64,000 nucleotides of DNA, from contig CAAFOY010000070.1 in NCBI GenBank assembly GCA_900764695.1, forward strand, positions 1 to 64,000. The letters are read 5' to 3'. Below, one piece after another: positions 1-8,745 of the stretch. A model generated the notes under the pieces. That model worked only from the letters and a program-made list of their open reading frames with translations. It was not told where the DNA came from and ran no database searches. The position numbers and the translations under genes were made by a program. Origin of the DNA: Lachnospiraceae bacterium (lineage in GTDB: Bacteria; Bacillota_A; Clostridia; Lachnospirales; Lachnospiraceae). Every line of letters starts with the position of its first letter. Position 1 is the first letter of the stretch.

Positions 1-1648
1 AATAGATACCTTTTATCGTAATATCTTCCAAATCACTTTTCCACACTATATTACTCAATTTACATTTTAAATCATCTACATCTGTAAATAGAATTGCCAA
101 ACGAAAAGTATAGTGCCCTCTTCCTGTATTTGCTGTTATACACATATTAGCTAAATCTATCTCTGCATGATAATTGAGTAACTCAATATATTCCCTCACT
201 AATACTCTAATGCCTTTTTCATATTGAGCAGACAAAACCAATATATAATTTTCATCATTATATTTTAATGTTTCTTTTATTTTTTTAGGTGCTTCCTCTA
301 TAATAAGATGACAATTTGTTCCACTTAGTCCAAAAGCACTTACTCCGGCCCTTCTTGGACAACCTTCTGTTTTCCATTTCAAACAACAATCATTAACATA
401 CACAGGAGAATTTATAAAATCAATTTTTCTATTTGGTCGATTAAAATTAATCGTAGGTGGAATCATTTGGTGCTTCATTGCTAAAACAACCTTAATCAAA
501 CTAGCAACACCAGATGCTTGATTCAAATGACCAATATTTGATTTTAAAGATGCAATTGCACAAAACTGTTTTTTATTTGTATATCTACTGAACGCCTTAT
601 CAATAGCACTTATCTCAACTGAATCTCCCAATTTTGTTCCAGTTCCATGAGCTTCTATGTACGCGATTGTATCTGGTGCTATTCCTGCGTCCGCCCATGC
701 CCTTGTAATAACTTCTTCTTGGGCAATTGAATTTGGTGCAGTAAGTCCGATAGAAGAACCATCTTGGTTTAGTGCAGATCCTTTTATGATTGCATATATT
801 TGGTCTCCATCTTCCAATGCTTTTGCATAAGACTTCAATAAAATAGAGCAGACACCTTCTCCACGACTTGTACCATCTGCATTATCATCAAATGTTCTTG
901 TTCTACTGTCAGAAGACATAATATCAATATCTGTATTTCCATTATCAACCGGCACTATATCAATTTTTACGCTTCCCACAACCGCCAAATCACAGTCTCC
1001 AAACCTGATTGCACGGCAAGCAAGATGCACTGCTGTTAATCCTGATGAGCAAGCTGTATCAATAGTCATACTTGGACCTTTTAAATCAAATTGATATGAA
1101 ATTCTCCCTGAAGCAATAGAATTCATATTTCCAACTGATGTTATTCCTACCATTGTTTCATTTGTTTTTAAGGCATAATCTCTATAATCATCTCCTGCAT
1201 CGCTCATCAAACCTAAAAACACTCCTGTGTTTGAACCTCTCAGTTGTCCCCCTCCATATCCAGCATCTTCAATTGTGCTCCATACATTTTCTAAAATAAG
1301 GCGTTGATGTGGATTTAATAAACTTGCTTCCTTCGGCGAAAATCCAAAAAACTCATAATCAAACTTATCAATATCATCCATGAAGGCAGCCTCATAAAAT
1401 TTGCACTCATCACCTGTTCCCCCTTGAACCTTTAAAATATCCACATTATCTGAAGCTCTCTCTTTTGAAAGTTTGTTAATCTGGTATTTCCCCTGAACAA
1501 GTTCTTCCCAAAACCTTTCTAGTTTTTGACAAGAACCTATTCTTCCCGACATTCCTATAATTGCGATATCTTTTTTGTTTACCTTATATTCTTCATCAAT
1601 TATATCTGCTTGTATAAGACTAATATTATCCAAATTAATTTCTTTCAA
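1..1648 (-). CDS. Polyketide synthase, ketosynthase domain (3' end beyond window)
   Basis: This reading frame runs off the left edge; about 549 residues are visible. It encodes a beta-ketoacyl synthase that would condense an acyl starter with a malonyl extender on a carrier protein. The active-site cysteine sits in DTACSSG (about residue 200), followed by the histidines of EAHGTGT (about 334) and NIGHLNQA (about 374), so the triad is intact. After the KS comes the usual post-KS linker, and no acyltransferase domain is seen before the edge. A discrete acyltransferase lies just upstream, which fits a trans-AT arrangement. I chose a TTG start at 1648: an in-frame TGA lies two codons upstream and AAAGGA precedes it at a fitting distance. 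It is probably the last or next-to-last part of the operon visible here. KS identity is certain; the rest of the module is unseen. Confidence 0.95.
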   Translation of the reverse strand, partial: MKEINLDNISLIQADIIDEEYKVNKKDIAIIGMSGRIGSCQKLERFWEELVQGKYQINKLSKERASDNVDILKVQGGTGDECKFYEAAFMDDIDKFDYEFFGFSPKEASLLNPHQRLILENVWSTIEDAGYGGGQLRGSNTGVFLGLMSDAGDDYRDYALKTNETMVGITSVGNMNSIASGRISYQFDLKGPSMTIDTACSSGLTAVHLACRAIRFGDCDLAVVGSVKIDIVPVDNGNTDIDIMSSDSRTRTFDDNADGTSRGEGVCSILLKSYAKALEDGDQIYAIIKGSALNQDGSSIGLTAPNSIAQEEVITRAWADAGIAPDTIAYIEAHGTGTKLGDSVEISAIDKAFSRYTNKKQFCAIASLKSNIGHLNQASGVASLIKVVLAMKHQMIPPTINFNRPNRKIDFINSPVYVNDCCLKWKTEGCPRRAGVSAFGLSGTNCHLIIEEAPKKIKETLKYNDENYILVLSAQYEKGIRVLVREYIELLNYHAEIDLANMCITANTGRGHYTFRLAILFTDVDDLKCKLSNIVWKSDLEDITIKGIY

Positions 1649-1673
1649 CTTAACTCATTCCTTTCTATTATTC

Positions 1674-2930
1674 TTATGGCATAATAAAATCTTCAAACAA
1701 CTCCCGAGTATCTGTTTCATCAAAAATTTGATTAAAACGTTGTCTTTGCTCTTCTAACGGTGCATGTTTCGTACAAAAAATAGTTCGGAGCATTTCTAGT
1801 GCCGTATGTAACTGTTCTATTGTAGGTTCACATTTTTTATTTTCTAATTCTTCAACCATATCTTCGATCTTTCTATAGTTAGCTACTACATTGTTTTGAT
1901 ACTCTTCATTATTGTCATTTAAGTTGCGTGTACATACTGCAATTGCCAAGCAGCGATTTAACACCTTCATTTTATTTGCCCGACTTAATACTTCTTTTCT
2001 GAAATGACTAGTCATATATAATAAATCTTCTCTATCATCAAATGAATAACTCTCAATCTTTGGATGATTTTGTTTTACTAAATTGCGTAAAATCATCCTT
2101 GGTCCACACTCTATTGCCACTGTAACACCTTGACTTTCTAAATACTCCATTGTAGATTTCCACTGTACTTGACTTACTATTTGTTGTGTTAGATTTGGTA
2201 CTATATCTCTGGCCTCTTTATATATCACCCCATTTACATTTGATACAACCGGCCATGTCAAATCATGAAATGTATACTTTTGTAATTCTAATTCAAATTT
2301 TTGTGCTGCCGATTCCATAAGAGGGCTATGAAACGGTGCACTTACTTGCAAAAATACAATGTCTGCCCCCATGCTTTTCAAATATTCACATGCTTGTTCA
2401 ACTGCATATTTATGACCAGATATCACAAGTCTGTCTCGTGAATTATAATTAGAGATCACAACGATTTCTTTTTCACTTGAATTCAAATTGCATACATGTT
2501 GTACTATATCATACTCAAGTCCAATAATAGCTGCCATGGAACTTGCCTCTGAAACAACTGATTCTTGCATAAACTTTCCACGCTGTTTAACAATTTTAAT
2601 TGCGTCTTCAAATTTAATTGCTCCTGCACAAGTAAGTGCCGATAGTTCTCCTAAACTATGTCCTGCTAAATACTTTGGAGAAAGACCAAACTCCTGCATA
2701 CAATATTGAAACATAGCATAACTAACTGTTAGTAATGCTGGTTGTGCATTTTCAGTCTTTTTTAGTTCTGCCTCATCTCCTTGAAAACACAATTTTGTCA
2801 AATCAAATCCCAATACATCATTAGCTTTCTCAAAAATATGGCGAACAACCAAACTTTGTTCATATAAATCTTTTCCCATTCCTATATATTGTGAACCTTG
2901 ACCTGGAAATAAAAAAGCACTAACTTTCAT
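1674..2930 (-). CDS. Discrete malonyl-type acyltransferase (trans-AT)
   Basis: A stand-alone acyltransferase of the FabD/PKS-AT fold, expected to load malonyl or a related extender from CoA onto the cluster's carrier proteins. GQGSQ is at residues 10 to 14, the nucleophile serine is in GHSLGE (Ser92), and the catalytic histidine is in APFHSPLM (His201). The protein has 418 residues, about 110 to 120 more than a typical discrete AT. The extra C-terminal part (about 295 to 418) is charged and looks helical, with no motif I recognise; it may dock to the partner KS or carrier. The start overlaps the stop of the upstream gene by 4 bp, so translation is probably coupled. The gene sits directly before the ketosynthase. 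Function is confident; extender choice cannot be read by eye. Confidence 0.93.
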   Translation of the reverse strand: MKVSAFLFPGQGSQYIGMGKDLYEQSLVVRHIFEKANDVLGFDLTKLCFQGDEAELKKTENAQPALLTVSYAMFQYCMQEFGLSPKYLAGHSLGELSALTCAGAIKFEDAIKIVKQRGKFMQESVVSEASSMAAIIGLEYDIVQHVCNLNSSEKEIVVISNYNSRDRLVISGHKYAVEQACEYLKSMGADIVFLQVSAPFHSPLMESAAQKFELELQKYTFHDLTWPVVSNVNGVIYKEARDIVPNLTQQIVSQVQWKSTMEYLESQGVTVAIECGPRMILRNLVKQNHPKIESYSFDDREDLLYMTSHFRKEVLSRANKMKVLNRCLAIAVCTRNLNDNNEEYQNNVVANYRKIEDMVEELENKKCEPTIEQLHTALEMLRTIFCTKHAPLEEQRQRFNQIFDETDTRELFEDFIMP

Positions 2931-4834
2931 GTAAGTCCTCCCTTCATAAAACTGTCGTTTTGAGTTATGTATTTTATAATTCTTATATAGTGATAAAACA
3001 TATCTTTTACTCTTTTTTTATTTAAATTTGCAAATTTCACCTTTAAATTATATCCTTTATACGATTCTGATACAGTGAGTACAAGTTTATTTTTCACATA
3101 CGGTATTTCATAAATAGAATTGTTTTCACAAAATACCATCAATGCTCTATTTGAAGATTCTATCTGATTAACAATTGAGTGAACCATTGTTCTGCCTAGT
3201 TCCATCATATCATCTACTTTTTTAATTAATTCCGATATATCTTCCATCTTTTCTAAATTCACATCTATTAACTGTAAAAATTTTCCACTTACTGAAAAAT
3301 GTACTATAACGTTCTGTTTTTTTGCAATATCATAGATTAGATATATATATATCGCCAAAAAAATGCTAGAAACTTTAACATTATATTTATTTGATATTTT
3401 CTTTATTTTTTTTGACGCCTCCAATTCAATGTTTGATGAAAATATATGGATTTTTTCTTCGATTACATCTTCGAAAAAATCTTTTGGTAATTCCATCAAA
3501 GTTGATAAACTATTAATAGTCTTATTTTTCTCATCTGTATTCTTAATATATTCTGCTAATTTTGAAACTGTTGGATAAGCAAAGATATCGGTAACATCAA
3601 TTTTATCTGGATATAATTCATCTATTTTGTTATGCATCATAACTAGTGTTAAAGAATTTCCACCTAATTCAAAAAAATTCTCATTAACACCAACAGCTTT
3701 CCTTTCTAACACCTCTTGCCATATATCTATCAGTTTTTTTTCTATTATCATTACATCTTGCTGGAACTCTGAGCATAAACAAAACAAATCATTTTTTTTA
3801 CCCGCTCTATATTTATATCGATTTTTTTCAATTTCTAAATTCTCTAATTCAACCGTATCTCCTTCAGATAATCTCAATAATCCCATTGCTACGTTCTTTT
3901 CTTTCTCTGCTAAGTCTAAAATAGTTTTCGATATTCTTTTTATTAATAAATCTTTTTCTCCCATATAACTGGTTTTTATAAACATAATATTTATGTTATA
4001 CCAAGACTTTCCCAGTTCTAACATTCTTTTTGAATACTCATATAACGAATTAACTTTATATTTTGTCGCAAAATTTTTAAGAAAATCAGAAAAACTTAAG
4101 CGAGCAAGCCGAATGTGATTTATTTCATTCGAAATAAATGAAAATTTTTTATCACCCGTTTGAAAATATTCTTCTGCCGCATTATATTTATCTCTAACAT
4201 CCTGAGCAAAATTACACATTTCTAAATATGTGCTTTGTATATTTACATCTCCTAAATAATGCAAAGCTGCATTCTTAATGACAGAACACCATTCAATGTT
4301 GTTATCTTTCTTATTTAATTTGTGTAATGTAATACAAGACATGCTTCCTTGTTCAAAATCACTCATTGGTAATTCAATTACTTCTAGCGTATAGAAAGGA
4401 TCAATACAATATAATAATTGATTCTCTTCATTTACACCAATAATCATACAATAATGTATTGCCTCAAAAATCTTGTAGAATTTTGTCCAAGGACACCAAA
4501 ACAGATTTATCATCAATATTACAGGATTATTAATATCTATTTCACTTGTTATAATATTTTTTAAATCCGTTATATTATATAAATTTAAATCATATATATT
4601 TATTTCTACATTATGATATTGTCCAAACAATTTAAAATAATCCCCTGAATTCGAATTTAATTTATTACCAATTAATACAGACTTATTACTTGAACACTCT
4701 ATTGTCTTGTATGAAAATCCCCATACTTCTGAAGATATCATATAACAATCACATTTCCAAAATGCTGCTAGAGAAGCCAGTATATTTTCAATACAATTAT
4801 AGTTTTCATTATATATGGGAATTATACTTATCAT
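2927..4834 (-). CDS. BtrH-like domain fused to carrier protein and half condensation domain
   Basis: A three-part protein of 635 residues. Residues 1 to about 330 resemble the neighbouring 24214-25182 protein along their whole length and look like the BtrH N-terminal family (acyl transfer from carrier protein to aminoglycoside in butirosin). Shared positions are Cys14, a CPW motif (114 to 116), His127 and Asp145, which suggest a papain-like Cys-His-Asp site. Residues about 360 to 430 are a phosphopantetheine carrier domain with the attachment serine in GGNSL (Ser394). Residues about 454 to 625 look like the C-terminal half of an NRPS condensation domain but lack the HHxxxDG half. I chose ATG 4834: GGAGG lies ten bases before it, inside the longer GTG frame starting at 4855. 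The likely role is transferring an acyl group held on its own or another carrier. This is inference from fold resemblance. Confidence 0.65.
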   Translation of the reverse strand: MISIIPIYNENYNCIENILASLAAFWKCDCYMISSEVWGFSYKTIECSSNKSVLIGNKLNSNSGDYFKLFGQYHNVEINIYDLNLYNITDLKNIITSEIDINNPVILMINLFWCPWTKFYKIFEAIHYCMIIGVNEENQLLYCIDPFYTLEVIELPMSDFEQGSMSCITLHKLNKKDNNIEWCSVIKNAALHYLGDVNIQSTYLEMCNFAQDVRDKYNAAEEYFQTGDKKFSFISNEINHIRLARLSFSDFLKNFATKYKVNSLYEYSKRMLELGKSWYNINIMFIKTSYMGEKDLLIKRISKTILDLAEKEKNVAMGLLRLSEGDTVELENLEIEKNRYKYRAGKKNDLFCLCSEFQQDVMIIEKKLIDIWQEVLERKAVGVNENFFELGGNSLTLVMMHNKIDELYPDKIDVTDIFAYPTVSKLAEYIKNTDEKNKTINSLSTLMELPKDFFEDVIEEKIHIFSSNIELEASKKIKKISNKYNVKVSSIFLAIYIYLIYDIAKKQNVIVHFSVSGKFLQLIDVNLEKMEDISELIKKVDDMMELGRTMVHSIVNQIESSNRALMVFCENNSIYEIPYVKNKLVLTVSESYKGYNLKVKFANLNKKRVKDMFYHYIRIIKYITQNDSFMKGGLT

Positions 4835-4866
4835 AATTGAAATACCTCCTCGCACACATTCACTTT

Positions 4867-5121
4867 TTATGCATTATTTTTTTCAATATATTCTACCAAA
4901 TTTAAAATAGGATTTAATAAAGTATCATTTACATCCTCTTCTCTTATCTCAAAATCAAATGTAAGTTCAGCCTTTACCATAATAGTTACAACTTCCATCG
5001 AATCTAATTCTAGTGCATCAATTAAATTTGTATTTTCAGTTATTTTCACATTTCTTCCTCTTTCATTAAATGTTTCTTCAATAATTTTTTGTAATTTAGA
5101 ATAAATTTCTTCTCTATTCAT
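4867..5121 (-). CDS. Acyl carrier protein (first of two free-standing)
   Basis: A small acidic carrier protein of 84 residues. The 4'-phosphopantetheine attachment serine is in the motif ELDSMEVV, and the surrounding four-helix pattern is typical of ACPs. It would be activated by the Sfp-type transferase encoded at 28341. I chose ATG 5121, which has GAGG eight bases upstream, over the longer frame beginning at 5175, whose first 18 residues do not look like ACP. It lies between a radical SAM gene and the BtrH-carrier fusion, close to the discrete acyltransferase and ketosynthase, so it probably carries the growing acyl chain. Confidence 0.88.
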   Translation of the reverse strand: MNREEIYSKLQKIIEETFNERGRNVKITENTNLIDALELDSMEVVTIMVKAELTFDFEIREEDVNDTLLNPILNLVEYIEKNNA

Positions 5122-5203
5122 AGTATTTACCTCATATAATTTTATGTAAATTTTACTATTCTTAATTAGTAACAACTAAGAATAATATGCCAACTCTATC
5201 ACG

Positions 5204-6487
5204 TTATTGTATATAATCTTCTTTAAAAATAATGCCTAATTCTGGAACTACCTGTAAACAATTTTCGCCTCTAATGTCATCTATTTTTGTAGTATATTCT
5301 ACAAATTGAGGAATAAGATTTTGCCAGTCCTCATCATTCATATAGTTAATACACGAAACCCACTTGCTAACATAATATTTTCTCTTAATCAAAGCATCTG
5401 TATAACTCTTATTAAAAGGTTTCTGCTCTTTTATCCATTCAATGTGTTTTAATAGATTTCGCATTACGTGTTGCTTTAATAGTTCTGGAAGAATTTTTAT
5501 ATTATAATACTTAGGTTCATTTAATATATTTAAATTCAGTTCATCTACACTAATAAATCCATTCTTTACCATTTCCTTATGAAAGTCAGGTAAATGGAAA
5601 ATATTAAATACACTAACAGTAAAATTAATTATCATTTTTATATGTGGGCATTCTTTCACTAATAACCGTAAATTGCTTTCTATATTACTCCATCTAATTC
5701 CTGTCCTAAGATATTCTCCAATTTCATAACTTCCGTCCAAACTAAGTAAAACTGTCACATTTTTGAATTTTTTCCATAACTGTAAAAAGGACTTATTATT
5801 CAACAATGTTGCGTTCGTATTGTAAATCAAATTAACATCATATCTTTTTTGCAAATCCAACATTTGTAGAATACATAAGTTTTCTTGAAATAATAACGGT
5901 TCTCCACCGGCAAAGTAAATCTCATTTACTGATAAAATCTCCGCGTCTAAATCTCTTAACAGACTATCCGAATTGATGACACCTTGTTCTTTCTTCATCA
6001 AAAAAAATTTCTTTCCCAATAATATTTCCTTATCTTTGTACCAACTTGAGCTGTTATTTTCATCACACGTACGACATTTCAAATTGCATGCATTCGAAAA
6101 TCTGATATCCCAATATATTGGCTTCGCATTCAGGGCATAGCCCAAGTCATCAGTTTCAACTATCCAATCTAAATACTTCTGATATTTTGAATTGGATAGT
6201 TTTCTTAAGCTCCTTACATTCGCTGCTTCATGCATATAACAGTTTTTACAGCACTCACATTCCTCGTCATTTAACATTCTTAAACGAAACTCTCTTATTG
6301 CATTACCTTGCCATAAATCACTAAAAGAATTTTCATTTAAGTTGCCCAATATATATTCCGAACCAGCAACTTGTTGACAACAAGGCAGCATATTCGCACT
6401 TGTAGATACATGTAAATGAATCCATGGCATAATACAAAAATGCTCTCCAACTTTTAATAACTTTCTTATTTGTTTTCTATTTCTCAC
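5204..6487 (-). CDS. Radical SAM enzyme with N-terminal twitch/SPASM-like region
   Basis: A 427-residue radical SAM protein with reversed domain order. The cysteine-rich auxiliary region comes first: FCxMPWIHLHVS with Cys18, the pair Cys36-Cys37, and Cys77, 79, 80 and 83. The canonical CxxxCxxC cluster motif follows at Cys134, Cys138 and Cys141, with AGGEP downstream. This matches the described family of radical SAM proteins carrying an N-terminal twitch domain, seen in glycan and antibiotic clusters. The chemistry is not readable from sequence; related SPASM/twitch enzymes act as dehydrogenases or epimerases on sugars and cyclitols, such as BtrN and NeoN. The start is GTG at 6487, preceded by AGGAGA. 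It lies 32 bp after the next radical SAM gene, in the same operon. Confidence 0.88.
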   Translation of the reverse strand: MRNRKQIRKLLKVGEHFCIMPWIHLHVSTSANMLPCCQQVAGSEYILGNLNENSFSDLWQGNAIREFRLRMLNDEECECCKNCYMHEAANVRSLRKLSNSKYQKYLDWIVETDDLGYALNAKPIYWDIRFSNACNLKCRTCDENNSSSWYKDKEILLGKKFFLMKKEQGVINSDSLLRDLDAEILSVNEIYFAGGEPLLFQENLCILQMLDLQKRYDVNLIYNTNATLLNNKSFLQLWKKFKNVTVLLSLDGSYEIGEYLRTGIRWSNIESNLRLLVKECPHIKMIINFTVSVFNIFHLPDFHKEMVKNGFISVDELNLNILNEPKYYNIKILPELLKQHVMRNLLKHIEWIKEQKPFNKSYTDALIKRKYYVSKWVSCINYMNDEDWQNLIPQFVEYTTKIDDIRGENCLQVVPELGIIFKEDYIQ

Positions 6488-6519
6488 ATCGATATCTCCT
6501 ATAATAACAAATCAAACAA

Positions 6520-7662
6520 TTAAGGAATCTTATCATTTACGTAACTCTCTTTATATGCCTTGTTACAACTCGGATCACTCTTATTCCAATTAGCTAAAAA
6601 TTTCTCAGCCACCATTGGACATCCTCCTTTACAAAAATAAAATGTTTCACAATGTCCACACACACTTTTTTCATATAAATTTAAATTACGCATATTAAAT
6701 TGTTCAATCCAGTCTTGAAATTTACTGAGTAAGTCGGATATAGATGTTTCTCTTATATTTCCTACTCTAAATTTTGACTCATTAATCATAGCTACGCAAC
6801 CAGTTACAAATCCATCAGCTGTAATAACAATATTTCGATTAAATGCTCCACAACCTTGAACACAATCAGTTCTAATTAGTATATTGTTTTTATCCCTAAA
6901 ACGCCCTCTTAATCGCTTTGTCAAGTTCAGGTGAATATATTGTGGCAATGTTACAATAACAAATAGTTCTTCAGGCATAGAATTCAAGCTCTCCTCTATT
7001 CTTTCGTAAACGTTATACCAATCTAAACCATCAAAACTATTAATTGACACGAGCAATGGAGAAACATATCTGTTTCTCAATATATGTACAAATGTCACTC
7101 CCAGTCTCTTGGCAAGTTGCAATAGTTCACTAAGTTGTCCACTATTTTCAGACATATATACTGCATTAATGCCTACCGTAAACCCTTTTGCTACAAGTTC
7201 CTTAATTCCTTCAATAGCCATACTATAAGCTTTATCATTACCTCGAATCTTATTATGAGTCATTTCATCTGGTGAATCTAACGATACTGCAATAAAATCA
7301 AAGTCATCTGCCTCAAAAGGATACTTTTTTAATGTACTTACTAAAAACGTGCCATTAGTGACTACTTGAAGTCTCGCCCCTAGTTGCTTAATTTTTTTTG
7401 CAAGTTTATAAAGCAAATAATCTCTCAAAAAAGGTTCTCCACCTGATATATCAAATCTAGCGTACCCTTGCTCAACAAGATTGTCTATCAAATTCAAATA
7501 CTCCTCATCAGACAACTCGTCTTTTACAGATTTATGCATTGCTGAACCTGAGTAACACATGCAACAATTTAAATTACATTTCATTGTAGGAAATAGATAA
7601 ACTGTTGGTTCAAAATTATTGTAAACATCTCGTATTAAATCCACTTTGTCTTGCCGTTTCAT
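6520..7662 (-). CDS. Radical SAM/SPASM enzyme
   Basis: A 380-residue radical SAM enzyme with classical order. The SAM-binding cluster motif CNLNCCMC is at residues 29 to 36, followed by SGGEPFLRD. The C-terminal part carries a SPASM-type cysteine set: RTDCVQGCG, VTGCVAM, then CGHCETFYFC and GGCP, enough to bind one or two auxiliary Fe-S clusters. Such enzymes oxidise, epimerise or crosslink small molecules and peptides. No peptide precursor is visible nearby, and the neighbours are a deacetylase and glycosyltransferases, so a carbohydrate or cyclitol substrate is more likely. ATG at 7662 has an AGGAG-type site upstream. Substrate unknown. Confidence 0.92.
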   Translation of the reverse strand: MKRQDKVDLIRDVYNNFEPTVYLFPTMKCNLNCCMCYSGSAMHKSVKDELSDEEYLNLIDNLVEQGYARFDISGGEPFLRDYLLYKLAKKIKQLGARLQVVTNGTFLVSTLKKYPFEADDFDFIAVSLDSPDEMTHNKIRGNDKAYSMAIEGIKELVAKGFTVGINAVYMSENSGQLSELLQLAKRLGVTFVHILRNRYVSPLLVSINSFDGLDWYNVYERIEESLNSMPEELFVIVTLPQYIHLNLTKRLRGRFRDKNNILIRTDCVQGCGAFNRNIVITADGFVTGCVAMINESKFRVGNIRETSISDLLSKFQDWIEQFNMRNLNLYEKSVCGHCETFYFCKGGCPMVAEKFLANWNKSDPSCNKAYKESYVNDKIP

Positions 7663-7690
7663 ACCATCTCTTCTCCTTTCATAATTTTAC

Positions 7691-8626
7691 CTATCCGCTA
7701 AATATTGATGACCCCAAATTACATTTCCAATCAATCGTACAATTATCATCTCGATACCAGAGACATTCTTGTCCTTTCCTATGATTTAATATTTTTGTTA
7801 TCAATCCGGGAGCTAATTGACTAATGTATATTTTTGCCATCTTCTTTTTATTATTTACTTCAAAATCATTTAATTTAAAACAACAAGATTTGTAAGATTT
7901 TTTTTGTTTAAATCCATCACACGCATAAGGCAAATCTTCATAATATATAATAGGAGTTTTTAATCCAACTTTAGTTACATTAACCCTATCAACTAAAATA
8001 CGTGTCAATCTGTGATCTACATGCGTGATTCCCAAAGGACATAATATTAGATGTGGTGATTCTGGTATTTTATCCCGAATACTATTTATATACCACTCAA
8101 GCGGTTCTTCCGGATTTATCGGCTCATAAATGTTTTTATACCCCCTTAGCATTGCGTCTTTCCACCCCATTTGCAAAGTTGTAGCACGAATAAGACTCAT
8201 TGATGCCATCTCTTCCTTTAATCTTAATTGTTGTAATCGCTCAAAATCTTTTCTCAAATCCTTATATATACTATATGGATCAATCGAAAACAATGTAATA
8301 ATATGAATTCTATAATGCATCGATAAACGCGTTAATAATCCTCCAATAGAAAAGACAGCATCATCTAAATGAGGTGATATTACAACTATCAATGGTCGCT
8401 CTAAATTATATTCATTTGAAATGTTACATGTTATGATAGATTGTGTCTGTAGTAATTCTTCTACAACCTCTTCTGAATATTTTTTTAAATAATTTAACTC
8501 ATATGGCATATTTTTATACATAAAAGCAGCCTTATCTGAGAGTATACAAAGTTTTTTATTCAGAAAATAAAGTTGATTTTTTTTACACGAATAATGTGGC
8601 AATTTTAAAAAATATTTTTGTAGCAA
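7691..8626 (-). CDS. PIG-L family N-deacetylase with N-terminal extension
   Basis: A zinc-dependent deacetylase of the PIG-L/LmbE family. The zinc-binding PHLDD motif is at residues 85 to 89 and the second histidine motif is THVDH further on. Family members remove acetyl from GlcNAc-containing intermediates; the butirosin and neomycin pathways use one (BtrD, NeoD) on N-acetylglucosaminyl aminoglycosides. The first 75 or so residues are not part of the catalytic domain and read like a small helix-strand module, perhaps a PqqD- or winged-helix-like binding domain; this is only an impression. The start is TTG at 8626 with AGGAGG five bases upstream. It sits between radical SAM genes. A free amine made here could be the site for the BtrH-type acylation. 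Confidence 0.88.
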   Translation of the reverse strand: MLQKYFLKLPHYSCKKNQLYFLNKKLCILSDKAAFMYKNMPYELNYLKKYSEEVVEELLQTQSIITCNISNEYNLERPLIVVISPHLDDAVFSIGGLLTRLSMHYRIHIITLFSIDPYSIYKDLRKDFERLQQLRLKEEMASMSLIRATTLQMGWKDAMLRGYKNIYEPINPEEPLEWYINSIRDKIPESPHLILCPLGITHVDHRLTRILVDRVNVTKVGLKTPIIYYEDLPYACDGFKQKKSYKSCCFKLNDFEVNNKKKMAKIYISQLAPGLITKILNHRKGQECLWYRDDNCTIDWKCNLGSSIFSG

Positions 8627-8745
8627 GAAACCTCCTATATTACCTCAAATACTTTTTCATATTATTTCTTTTTTATAAATCAGATTTAATTCAACTTTTA
8701 TTCATTTTATGATAATAAATTTATGTATTTAATTTTTCTATTATC

